From Muribaculaceae bacterium Isolate-002 (NCI) (GTDB lineage Bacteria > Bacteroidota > Bacteroidia > Bacteroidales > Muribaculaceae), in assembly GCA_004102805.1 (NCBI GenBank), contig SCEG01000002.1, positions 90,968 through 154,967 of the forward strand: 64,000 nucleotides of DNA, written 5' to 3'. The notes under the pieces were generated by a model, which saw only the letters and a program-made list of their open reading frames with translations, was not told the origin of the DNA and ran no database searches. Shown piece after piece: positions 1 through 8,952 of this stretch; within the stretch, counting starts at the first letter, position 1; each line of letters begins with the position of its first letter. The translations under genes and the position numbers were made by a program.

Positions 1-29
1 TATTTCGGTATTAAATTTTACTTTTCCTG

Positions 30-2279
30 TCATTTCACGGTTACGACATCTCTCAGACGAATATCGTCGGAGGCGGCGCCGACCTGTATTTCAAACTCTC
101 CTGGCTCGACCACAAGCTCCATATCCTCGTTCCAAAGCGCAAGCTCTTTCATCGGCACGTCAATCTCCACGACACGGCTTTCGCCCGGAGCGAGATTGAT
201 TTTCTTAAAACCTTTGAGCTGCTGTATCGGGGTCGATACCGAACTGATGCGGTCGTGCACATAGAGCTGCACCACCTCTTTGCCCTCACGTTCGCCGGTG
301 TTGGTGACCGTCACCTTCACGGTAACCGTATCTGTGGCCTTCGGCTCTTTGTTGTCTATTTCAAGACCGGAGTATTCAAATGTTGTGTAGCTCAGGCCGT
401 GGCCGAAATTCCATACCGGCTGCGGTATATCGAATATATAACGCATCTTCGGATCAGCAGGAGTGCCGGGCTGATCCCAGAAATCGCGGTCAGTGAGATA
501 ATGATTATAGAAGCAGGGGGTGTTGCCCGTGCTGCGGGGGAAGGATACGGTCAGCTTGCCCGAGGGATTGACATTGCCAAGAAGCACATCGGCCATAGCG
601 GCACCCTGCTGCTCTCCACCGCAGAACTGCACCAGCGCGGCATCGGCATTTTCCTGAACATAAGTCATCACCAACGGTTTTCCGGTAATGAACACGACAA
701 TCATCGGTTTGCCGGTGGCCTTTACGGCCTTGATAAGGTCGAGCTGGCGTCCGGGCAACACAAGCGACGACAGGTCGTATGCCTCGCCAGCGGTGTTCTT
801 GTTGCCGCCGCGGCCAAGGAATGTGGAGCGGGTGCCGACAGCCACGATAGCCACGTCGGCATCCTCAACAGCCTTGACAGCCTCGGGTATATGCGAATCG
901 TCCTGACTCCACCAGTCGCAACCTTCGGTATAGGAGACCTGAGCCTTGTCACCGACAACTTCCGTCAGGCCTTCATAAAGGTCTATACCCTCTTCACCGT
1001 CTGAAGTGGTCCAGGCGTAGTCGCCCATCAGCGCGTAGTGGCCATTGGGACCCACGATGGCTATTTTCTTATATTTGTCGAGGTCGAGAGGGAGAATATT
1101 GTTTTTATTTTCGGCGAGCACGATACTCTCGTCGGCGACACGTTTTGCAAGTGCCACATGCTCTTTTGAACGCACCACTTTTTTCACGTCGTCGGGATTG
1201 ATTTTGTCACCCTCGAAGAGACCGAGCTCGAATTTCTTGCGGAGCACACGGCGCACGTTTGTATCAATCACATCCTCACTTATCTTGCCCTGCCGCACGG
1301 CGTCGACGAGTGTGCCGTAGGTCCAGTCTACATTTACGTCGATACCCGCTTCGGCAGCCATGACGGCAGCCTCTTCGGGAGTAGCCGCGGCGTGGTGGAA
1401 AGTATTGAGACGCTCCACCGAGCCCCAGTCGGAGTAGACATAGCCGGTGTGGCCGAGTTCGCCGCGGAGCACGTCGGTCATATAGTAGCGCGAACCGGTA
1501 AGGGGCACGCCGTCGTAGGCCGAATAGCACGACATGATGGCACCGGGCTTGCACTCGGCGATGACGCGCCTGAACGGATAAAGATATATGTTGCGCATCT
1601 CGGCCGGACCGCCGGCCACCGACGCGCAGTTAAGACCGCCGCTGGGAGTGCCGTGCGCCACGAAGTGCTTGGGCATGGCGAGCACGCCTTCACCCTGATA
1701 GCCGTTGACAAACGCCTTGGCCATCTCGGCAATCATGAAGGGGTCTTCTCCGAAAGTCTCCTCTATGCGGCCCCAGCGGAGCTCGCGGGCTATGTCGAGC
1801 ACCGGAGAGAGCACCTGGCGGATGCCGATTGCGCGGGCCTCCCGGCCGCAGGCTGATGCCATCTCCTCAATGAGTCCGGGATTCCAGGTGGTTGACTGCG
1901 CTATGGCATGGGGAAACAGCGTGCAGCCGTTCTGAAGAATACCCTGTATGCCCTCGCAGCAGTTTATGATAGGAATGCCGAGACGGTTGTTTTTCTTCAC
2001 ATGCTCAGCCAGAGTCTTGTATATCACCGCAGCATCGTAGGCATTATGATCCATCTCGTGGGTGGTGCCGTAGCTGTCATCCTTGAAGCGGTCGGCGATT
2101 TCGTGCACTTTGCCGGTGGGATTGTTGCGCATCTGCATCACCTTCTCTTCGAGGGTCATGCGCGAAAGCAGATCCTCGACGCGTGCGTCAATCGGCGCCT
2201 TCGAGTTTTTATACAACGGCCCCGCTGCAGCGACGGCTGCCGTCATAAGTGCGGGAATTACAATTTTTCGTAGTTTCAT
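30..2279 (-). CDS. Exported GH3 beta-glycosidase (BglX-like)
   Basis: Predicted family 3 glycoside hydrolase that removes terminal sugars, usually beta-linked glucose or xylose, from oligosaccharides in the periplasm. The 749-residue protein starts with a signal peptide (about residues 1-20). The (beta/alpha)8 domain spans about residues 30-330, with the LRWGR and KHFVAHG motifs of the family and the likely nucleophile Asp284 in YSDWG. The alpha/beta sandwich domain (about 385-610) carries the GxRSTFLGRGGN segment, and a fibronectin III-like domain closes the protein (about 655-749). Length is normal. It is the last gene of a leftward operon, 58 bases behind the hybrid regulator, so it probably acts on fragments released by the upstream enzymes. 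Family assignment is firm; substrate is not visible. Confidence 0.93.
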   Translation of the reverse strand: MKLRKIVIPALMTAAVAAAGPLYKNSKAPIDARVEDLLSRMTLEEKVMQMRNNPTGKVHEIADRFKDDSYGTTHEMDHNAYDAAVIYKTLAEHVKKNNRLGIPIINCCEGIQGILQNGCTLFPHAIAQSTTWNPGLIEEMASACGREARAIGIRQVLSPVLDIARELRWGRIEETFGEDPFMIAEMAKAFVNGYQGEGVLAMPKHFVAHGTPSGGLNCASVAGGPAEMRNIYLYPFRRVIAECKPGAIMSCYSAYDGVPLTGSRYYMTDVLRGELGHTGYVYSDWGSVERLNTFHHAAATPEEAAVMAAEAGIDVNVDWTYGTLVDAVRQGKISEDVIDTNVRRVLRKKFELGLFEGDKINPDDVKKVVRSKEHVALAKRVADESIVLAENKNNILPLDLDKYKKIAIVGPNGHYALMGDYAWTTSDGEEGIDLYEGLTEVVGDKAQVSYTEGCDWWSQDDSHIPEAVKAVEDADVAIVAVGTRSTFLGRGGNKNTAGEAYDLSSLVLPGRQLDLIKAVKATGKPMIVVFITGKPLVMTYVQENADAALVQFCGGEQQGAAMADVLLGNVNPSGKLTVSFPRSTGNTPCFYNHYLTDRDFWDQPGTPADPKMRYIFDIPQPVWNFGHGLSYTTFEYSGLEIDNKEPKATDTVTVKVTVTNTGEREGKEVVQLYVHDRISSVSTPIQQLKGFKKINLAPGESRVVEIDVPMKELALWNEDMELVVEPGEFEIQVGAASDDIRLRDVVTVK

Positions 2280-2337
2280 GTCAATCGGTTTATGCGGTTT
2301 GTCTGTATTATTGTCAATGCCGGAAGCGGCGCCGGGG

Positions 2338-5300
2338 TCATAGCTCCCCGGGCTGCTCCGTATCTTTTTTCGTCAGATCGTCATCTGCGACCGACACCTG
2401 CGGCGCCCTACCGCCCTCGCCGTTGCGTGCATTCTGCTGACACTGTTTCTCGAAGCCCTTTGGCGTGACACCGAACTGGCGGAAGAACAGTTTGCTGAAA
2501 TAGCTCGACGAGTTTATTCCCACCATAAAGCAGACATCGCCAATGCGGTATTTTCCCTCCTGGATAAGCTCGGCCGCTTTCTTGAGACGGATAAGGCGTA
2601 TCAGTTCTATCGGCGACAGGTTGAAGAGAGTCTTTATCTTGCGAAGCAGCGACGAGCGGCTCATGCAGAACACATCAGCCATCGACTCGACTGAGAAATT
2701 CTCGTCGGCAATGTTGTCGGTGATAATCTTTATCACCTTGTTCATGAACTCTTCGTCGGCCTTGGTCATCTTCATGTTGTCGATCGAGAAGAACGGCTGC
2801 TTTAGGAATGCCTTGCGCTCGTGCTTGCGGTTTTCGAGAAGCGAAAGTATCTGCTGACGGAAATATTTGATAGAGAACGGCTTTTCGATATATGCCTCGC
2901 CGCCGCATTTGAGAGCGAGCAGCTTGGAATCGAGGTCGTTTTTGGCCGTAAGGAACACAACGGGGATATGCGAGCGGTTGATATCGTTCTTAACCTGACG
3001 GCACAGTTCGTAGCCGTCCATCACCGGCATCATTATATCGGTTACAATCAGGTCGTAGTTATGCTCGGCAAGTTTGTCGAGAGCCTCCTGCCCGTTGCAG
3101 CATGAGTCGATTACAAAATTCTGCGCCAGCTGTTCGGAAAGGAATTCGCGCATGTCGTCGTTGTCCTCGACAAGGAGTATCGAATAGCTGCGCTCGGGCT
3201 CTGATGACTCATGGTCGTTGTCCTCCATGACATATTCGTTCATGGTGATGTCGGTGACGGGGGCGGCCTCAACCTCCACGCCATCCTGTTTGAGCGGCAG
3301 AGTGAGCACGAAAGTATTGACAGCAGGGTCGTCGCCGACAAGCTCTATACGTCCGTTGAGCAGATGAGCCAGCGTGCGGCAGAGCGGCAGACCGATACCC
3401 ACGCCGTTGTTGTCCTGCTGGGAATTGATCTGGAAGAAAGGCTCGAAAATGCGCACGGAGTTCTCGACTGAAATCTTCTCTCCGTCGCTGCTTACGGCAA
3501 TGCTGAAAGTCTCGTCGGTCGACGTAAGAGCCACATGAATGCTGTGGCGGCCGTATTTGAGCGCGTTGTTGAGAAGATTTGAGAGTATCTTTATGAAAGC
3601 CTCGCAGTCGGTGACGGCATATACCTCTTTCTGCGGTATTGATGTGGTGAGCTCGCGGCCCTTGACCTGCATGGCCGGCTCGAAGCGTTCGATAGTCTCG
3701 TTGAGTATCTGGGTTACATCGACCCGCTCATATTTGAAATCAAACTGGTTTGCACCTATTTTCTGGAAGTCGAGCAACTGTCCGGTGAGATTGAGCAGAC
3801 GCGAGGTGTTCTTGCGCATAACCTTAATATAACGCACCACCCTCTTGTCGTCGATGTCAAGCGACTCCATTGCCTCGAGCGGAGCGTCGATAAGCGACAG
3901 CGGAGTGCGTATCTCATGAGCTATTTCAGTGAAGAACTGCACTTTGTTCTCATACAGCTCTTTCTCTTTGTTGACACTGAAAAGCTGCTCCTTTGCGGCG
4001 AGTTTGCGGTCCTGATAGCGCTTGTAGCGTATCCACAGAGCCACAAGTATCGCTCCTGACACAAGTATATAGAGCGACATGGCCCACCAGGTGCGATACC
4101 AAGGTGTCATCACTATGATTTCTATAGATTTGACCGAGTAGCCCGACCCGTTGTCGACCTTCACTTCGAGTGTGTAGTTGTCGGGCGACAGGTTGGCGAT
4201 GTTTATCATGCGCTCGGGCACCGGTATCCAGGTCGTGTCGGAGGGAAGAAGGCGGTAGGAATAATCAAGCGTCCCCTGAGGCACATAACTCGGTGCCGAC
4301 ACTTCAAATATCAGGGGCGTGAAATCGTGGGACAGTTTTATCTTGTCGGTGTAGAGAATGCTCTTGATCAGAGGCGAGCTTTCAGCTCCAGGTTTTATCT
4401 CCTTGTTGCTGCTGCGGAGCGAGGTGAAGAAAATCTCGGGCACCGAATCGTTGTATGTGTCAATCTCGGGATTGAATGCAATCAGTCCTTCCATCGTGCC
4501 GAAATAGAACCAGCCATCCTTCGACGCCAGCGCCGAGTGGTAGTTGAACTGGTTGGAGAGAAGGCCGTCGGCGGTGGTGAACACTTTGACATGACCGGTC
4601 TCGGGATGATATTTGACAAGACCGCGGTTCGTGCCGAACCAGAGGAAGCCCTTGGAGTCCTCCAGTATGTCGTAGACCACATTGTCGGGAAGTCCGTGCT
4701 CCTCCGAGATGGTGATGAAGTTGTCACCGGCCGGATTGTATTTTACCAGACCGCCACGGTCAGTCGAAAACCAGATGTAGCCGCGCGAATCCTCCTTGAT
4801 GGCGCTGATGGAGTTGGAGCGCAACCCGTTGGAGGCCTTCTCGTCGTAAGGATAATGGGTGAATTTATCGTTTGACGGATTGTATTTCCATATACCGCCA
4901 CCCATAGTGGCAAACCATATCATGCCCTTGGAGTCCTGCATTATGTCGAATATCCACGCCTGGTCGAGTTCCGGCACAATGGCGTATTCATTCTTGCCTG
5001 AGAATGCACGGAACAATCCCCAGTCAGAGCCTACCCATTTGTTGCCTTGTCCGTCGACGAGGAAGGAATACACACTGTTCTGCTCGTCGACACCGTGGAG
5101 CGATGTAAACCGGTTTTCAATCACCTTGCCGTCGACGATGACATCCATGCCGGTGCGCACCTTTCCGAGATATACCGTATCGCGGAAGGTCTTTATCATC
5201 AGCGATATATCCTTATTGTTAAGCACTTTGAAATTACCTGTGCGAGGATTGAAGGTGGTGAAGCCGGCCTCTTCCGAACCGATATAGATTATGCCGTCGG

Positions 5301-6411
5301 CATCTTCGGTCAGCCCGCGGATACGCTTTGACGGAAGCGAGGTGTCTGATTTGCCGGAGGAATAGCGGTCGAAACGGAAACCGTTGCGCTGGAAGAAGTT
5401 GACACCGCCATACATGGTGCCGACCCACACGTTGCCGTCGCGGTCGGCATAGAGGGTGTAGATTGTGCTGTTGGAGAGATTGCTTTTGCCGTCGTTACCC
5501 TCCTGCAGCTTGATCTGGCTGCCGTTTATCATGTTAATGACATACAGTCCGTTCTGCGTGCCGAGCCATATCTCGTTGTCAATGCATATCATGGCGCGGG
5601 CAAAGATGTCGTCAGCGACATCTTTCACAATTATCGGGGTCATCTCGCCTGTGGCCGGCTGATAGTGGTAGATGCGTCCCGAGGGTGTGCACAGGGCGAG
5701 ATTGCCGTCAAATGTCTGGCGTATGAGCAGTATTGTCTCGTTGTTAGGCGCGTCAAATCCGGGCATCTTGCGGAATTTGTTGGTCGTGCGGTCGTAGAAA
5801 TAAAGACCGTCGCGGGTGGTGCCGGAGTAAACGGCATCATCCTTGTCGACAAAGAGCGACACCGGCAGATAGTCCTTGTTGCCGACCTTGTCGTGTATCA
5901 CGGGATAGTAGTCAACCTGATTGTCACCGAAATAGCGGAATATGCCCTGGTTGGGAATAAGCACCCATATATTGCCGCGGTTGTCGGGTATGATATCCTG
6001 CACCCAGTCGTCGGCGCTCACTCCCTCAGCACTCTTGTGACCGAGAAATGTGAATGTGTCGTTGCCAGGGTCATAGACATATATGCCGCGGTCAGTACCG
6101 ACCCACAGCTTCCCCTCCGGCGAGGCATAGATGGAACTTATATTGTTGTTGCCGCGCTGGTTTTCATAATCGTAGCAATAGAAACTTTTCACAGTCTTGC
6201 CGTCGTAACGGTTGAGTCCGTTTTTGGTGCCGAACCACATGAAGCCGTTGCAATCCTGGGTGATTGCTTTTATATATGACGACGACAGGCCTTCGTTGGT
6301 GCCAATCTGATTGAAGGAATAATTGACAGCGCGGGGATAGGCCGCCGCACGGAATGCCAGCGCGGCCAACGCAAACACTATCACAGTCAATATGCAAAAC
6401 CTTTTTCTCAT
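2338..6411 (-). CDS. Hybrid two-component sensor/AraC regulator (HTCS)
   Basis: Single-polypeptide two-component system of the kind Bacteroidetes use to switch on polysaccharide utilisation loci when a specific oligosaccharide binds the periplasmic sensor. In order: signal segment (about 1-24), two beta-propellers of Reg_prop repeats (about 35-660, many WxGT or WFGT motifs), a Y_Y_Y domain (about 690-770), one membrane helix (about 776-795), HisKA with phospho-acceptor His832 in AHEIRTPL, an ATPase domain with NLLNNALKYG, a receiver domain with phospho-acceptor Asp1125 in VTDIMMP, and an AraC-type HTH domain (about 1222-1322). Length (1357) is typical. It lies between the GH-D enzymes and the GH3 gene on one strand, so it most likely regulates this operon. 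The ligand cannot be read from sequence. Confidence 0.95.
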   Translation of the reverse strand: MRKRFCILTVIVFALAALAFRAAAYPRAVNYSFNQIGTNEGLSSSYIKAITQDCNGFMWFGTKNGLNRYDGKTVKSFYCYDYENQRGNNNISSIYASPEGKLWVGTDRGIYVYDPGNDTFTFLGHKSAEGVSADDWVQDIIPDNRGNIWVLIPNQGIFRYFGDNQVDYYPVIHDKVGNKDYLPVSLFVDKDDAVYSGTTRDGLYFYDRTTNKFRKMPGFDAPNNETILLIRQTFDGNLALCTPSGRIYHYQPATGEMTPIIVKDVADDIFARAMICIDNEIWLGTQNGLYVINMINGSQIKLQEGNDGKSNLSNSTIYTLYADRDGNVWVGTMYGGVNFFQRNGFRFDRYSSGKSDTSLPSKRIRGLTEDADGIIYIGSEEAGFTTFNPRTGNFKVLNNKDISLMIKTFRDTVYLGKVRTGMDVIVDGKVIENRFTSLHGVDEQNSVYSFLVDGQGNKWVGSDWGLFRAFSGKNEYAIVPELDQAWIFDIMQDSKGMIWFATMGGGIWKYNPSNDKFTHYPYDEKASNGLRSNSISAIKEDSRGYIWFSTDRGGLVKYNPAGDNFITISEEHGLPDNVVYDILEDSKGFLWFGTNRGLVKYHPETGHVKVFTTADGLLSNQFNYHSALASKDGWFYFGTMEGLIAFNPEIDTYNDSVPEIFFTSLRSSNKEIKPGAESSPLIKSILYTDKIKLSHDFTPLIFEVSAPSYVPQGTLDYSYRLLPSDTTWIPVPERMINIANLSPDNYTLEVKVDNGSGYSVKSIEIIVMTPWYRTWWAMSLYILVSGAILVALWIRYKRYQDRKLAAKEQLFSVNKEKELYENKVQFFTEIAHEIRTPLSLIDAPLEAMESLDIDDKRVVRYIKVMRKNTSRLLNLTGQLLDFQKIGANQFDFKYERVDVTQILNETIERFEPAMQVKGRELTTSIPQKEVYAVTDCEAFIKILSNLLNNALKYGRHSIHVALTSTDETFSIAVSSDGEKISVENSVRIFEPFFQINSQQDNNGVGIGLPLCRTLAHLLNGRIELVGDDPAVNTFVLTLPLKQDGVEVEAAPVTDITMNEYVMEDNDHESSEPERSYSILLVEDNDDMREFLSEQLAQNFVIDSCCNGQEALDKLAEHNYDLIVTDIMMPVMDGYELCRQVKNDINRSHIPVVFLTAKNDLDSKLLALKCGGEAYIEKPFSIKYFRQQILSLLENRKHERKAFLKQPFFSIDNMKMTKADEEFMNKVIKIITDNIADENFSVESMADVFCMSRSSLLRKIKTLFNLSPIELIRLIRLKKAAELIQEGKYRIGDVCFMVGINSSSYFSKLFFRQFGVTPKGFEKQCQQNARNGEGGRAPQVSVADDDLTKKDTEQPGEL

Positions 6412-6459
6412 ATCGGATTTATATATTTTAAAAGTTTCTATGCCGGGAGCGCGGTATTT

Positions 6460-8925
6460 CTAACGCGCTGCAATCCTTTCGGAGAGTCGGCTGCCGTCAC
6501 CCATCGTGACGCTGACGATATAGACCCCCTTCTGCACATTTACCCCAACCACAGCCTGCACGTGGTTTATACCGCCAGCTTTTGCCACGCAGCGGCCGCT
6601 GAGGTCATATATGCTTATCGAAGCCATCTCGGCCGAGGCCGACACGACGCACTCGTTGCCTGATATAACGGCCGAGACTGAGGGTTTCACAGCCTTGTCG
6701 ACCGCGATGTCATCTACTCCCGCCAACGCTTTGGAGATGCGGAATACTCGCACGTCGGCCATAGGCACCGAGTAGTCAAACGTAGTTGTTTTCGGCGTCA
6801 CGGTCTCTCCCGTCCACAACTCCTTTATTTCCTTTATGTTGGAAGGCTCGATGCCGATGCTTTCAAAGGTGATGCTGCCGTTGCGCGACAGATATTTACT
6901 GAAGTTGAACACTGCGACATAGAGATGGGCGGGGGTGTCGCGCATATAGATGTAAGCTGCCTGCTGCGAACCGGTGAACGAACCGCCGTCGACCGGACGG
7001 AACGAACCGGTGTGCTCACGCACGTAGGCGTTGATGTCGGCATTGCCGAACATTTTGAGCGCACGGGCCTTAGAGGCTTCGGGATATGCCACCACATCGC
7101 CCTGCGTGTGGCCGTTGCCGCTGGATTTGTAGACACATTTGTCGGAAAAACTGTCGCCGATGATAAAAGCTCCGGTGCAGAGGCCGGTGGTGACGCGCAC
7201 ACGGTTTTCGCCCTCGGTCTCGCCCTGTTTGTAGCCGTCTTTGTGGAGCACAAGCTGGTCGGGGTCATTGACCGAGTAGAGACGGTCGGTCCACCAGCCC
7301 CATGTCATGGCGTTCATCACATATTCGCTCTCGCCGAGTTCACTGAAACGGTCGCAGCACGAACGGCGTCCGTGAGCCCAACGATAGGGGAACAGCGGAG
7401 CCATCGACTCCACGATATACATGTCATATTTTACAGCAAGGTCGTAGATTATTTTCATGCCGTAGTTATAGGCCATCACTCCGGTGGTGACTTCCGGATC
7501 ATACCATGAGTCGCCCTCGCAGATGCCGGCATTGATGAAGTCCATCTTTATATATTTGATATTGTAGGCCGCCCAGCGCTTCAGCGTGGCCTCCATGTTG
7601 AGAGCGAAAGCAGGGTGCGTGGGGTCGATGGCGCAGTACTGTCCGCCGTTGAAGAGATAATGCGGACGGCCGTCGTAGCGCAGGAGTGCATCGCCCCATT
7701 TGTAGGAGGGCGCTCCGCCGACTCCGGTGCCGGCGACTTCGCTGTCGAAAGTCCAGTCCCATATCACCATTCCGCCATAGAGACCCAGACGCATGTCGAG
7801 ACCTTCCTTCTTGACGCGACCTTCGGTGTAGGTGCCTTTGCCGAGAAACTTGTTGCCGAGCTGAGATATCTCGGCCGATGTCATGCCCCAGCCGTCGCAG
7901 AATGAGTCGAGGCTGACAACTGTCTGCCCGTTTTTGTCATGGAAGCCGAGGTCATACAGATTATCTTTTATCCACTGCGCTGTCTCTTTGACCGCGGGAG
8001 TGTTGACATGGTCCATCATGACGCCCCAGGTGCTCCAGCCCATAGGATTGCCCCCGTCCCAGGGAGCGGGAGGGGCGATGGCGGCACATGTCTCGGCGAA
8101 TGTCTCCAGACCGTTGCGCCAGTCGTCGAAGAAGCCGACGAGATAGCGCGCCGACTCGGCTTTGTCGCCTCTGACATATCCGTGGGGAATCACTGTGTTG
8201 GTCTGCCAGTCAAAATCGCGCGTAAGCTGAGAGGTATAACCGGAGAGCAGTTCGAAACTCTCGATAAACCGCTTGTAGGAACCCTTGACCTTGATGCCGC
8301 TTTTCCATTTGTCGTGATCGACCGATCCGGCCACAAATCCGAAACGAGTGGTGGCGTCAAACACGCATGCCACTTCGTGCGAGGTCATCTCGCTCGAGAA
8401 GTCATACACTTCGTAGCGGCCATGTCCGTCGTTGTCAAACGGCACCTTGAGCATACGGTGTGACGTGCCGGCCGGCAACTGGGTGCGGGTGGCGGTTGCG
8501 AGCGCCACGATATGGTTTGACTCTATGACTGCTCCGTCGGCATCGGCCGACACTGTAGCCTGCGCGATGAAAAACGATGAGTTGTCGTAGAGACTGAGTG
8601 TCTGCGTGAGAGTGGCGGTGCCGTCGGAATAGACGCGTGTCAGCGCTTTTCCTGCGCCGATTTCATCTTCCATGCCGACAATCGACACCGACTTCGGCGT
8701 CATCGCAGAAGTGTTGATATATCCGGTGGCAGTAGTGCCGGCGATGCGGTAGGTGGCTTCGGCGTAGGCGTCAAGAATAGCCTCCTTGCCGTCAAAACTT
8801 ATGTCGAGCGTGTTGTCGTCGGCATTGACTATCGCCCATCGGCCCTGCTCGAGGCGTGTCTCTCCCGAGGCGGCAAAGGCAGTGGCGGTAAAGGCGGCTG
8901 TCAGTATTAAACTCTTTATTTTCAT
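6460..8925 (-). CDS. Clan GH-D alpha-galactosidase-like enzyme with C-terminal sorting-like domain
   Basis: Predicted secreted glycoside hydrolase of the GH36/GH27 type. A signal peptide (about 1-19) is followed by a beta-sandwich domain (about 25-290), then a barrel beginning at GWSTWG (about 296). The likely nucleophile is Asp462 in IKMDF, and Asp524 in SCCDRF sits where the clan's acid/base is expected. The last 80 or so residues form a beta-rich module with ISIYDLSGR and GVYIVSV, typical of type IX secretion (Por) C-terminal domains, so the protein may be exported to the surface. It is related to the next gene upstream (matching GENR, SFRPV and YGWW/WGWW segments), suggesting duplication with divergence. 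Operon member; gap of 27 bases to its paralogue. Clan is likely; exact family and substrate are uncertain. Confidence 0.8.
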   Translation of the reverse strand: MKIKSLILTAAFTATAFAASGETRLEQGRWAIVNADDNTLDISFDGKEAILDAYAEATYRIAGTTATGYINTSAMTPKSVSIVGMEDEIGAGKALTRVYSDGTATLTQTLSLYDNSSFFIAQATVSADADGAVIESNHIVALATATRTQLPAGTSHRMLKVPFDNDGHGRYEVYDFSSEMTSHEVACVFDATTRFGFVAGSVDHDKWKSGIKVKGSYKRFIESFELLSGYTSQLTRDFDWQTNTVIPHGYVRGDKAESARYLVGFFDDWRNGLETFAETCAAIAPPAPWDGGNPMGWSTWGVMMDHVNTPAVKETAQWIKDNLYDLGFHDKNGQTVVSLDSFCDGWGMTSAEISQLGNKFLGKGTYTEGRVKKEGLDMRLGLYGGMVIWDWTFDSEVAGTGVGGAPSYKWGDALLRYDGRPHYLFNGGQYCAIDPTHPAFALNMEATLKRWAAYNIKYIKMDFINAGICEGDSWYDPEVTTGVMAYNYGMKIIYDLAVKYDMYIVESMAPLFPYRWAHGRRSCCDRFSELGESEYVMNAMTWGWWTDRLYSVNDPDQLVLHKDGYKQGETEGENRVRVTTGLCTGAFIIGDSFSDKCVYKSSGNGHTQGDVVAYPEASKARALKMFGNADINAYVREHTGSFRPVDGGSFTGSQQAAYIYMRDTPAHLYVAVFNFSKYLSRNGSITFESIGIEPSNIKEIKELWTGETVTPKTTTFDYSVPMADVRVFRISKALAGVDDIAVDKAVKPSVSAVISGNECVVSASAEMASISIYDLSGRCVAKAGGINHVQAVVGVNVQKGVYIVSVTMGDGSRLSERIAAR

Positions 8926-8952
8926 GATTATGTCAGGTGTTTATTGTCTGAA

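Noticed and set aside
255..1004. A 249-codon open frame on the plus strand opposite the GH3 gene
   Set aside because: Antisense shadow of a well-supported enzyme; composition is that of a reverse frame in a GC-rich gene.
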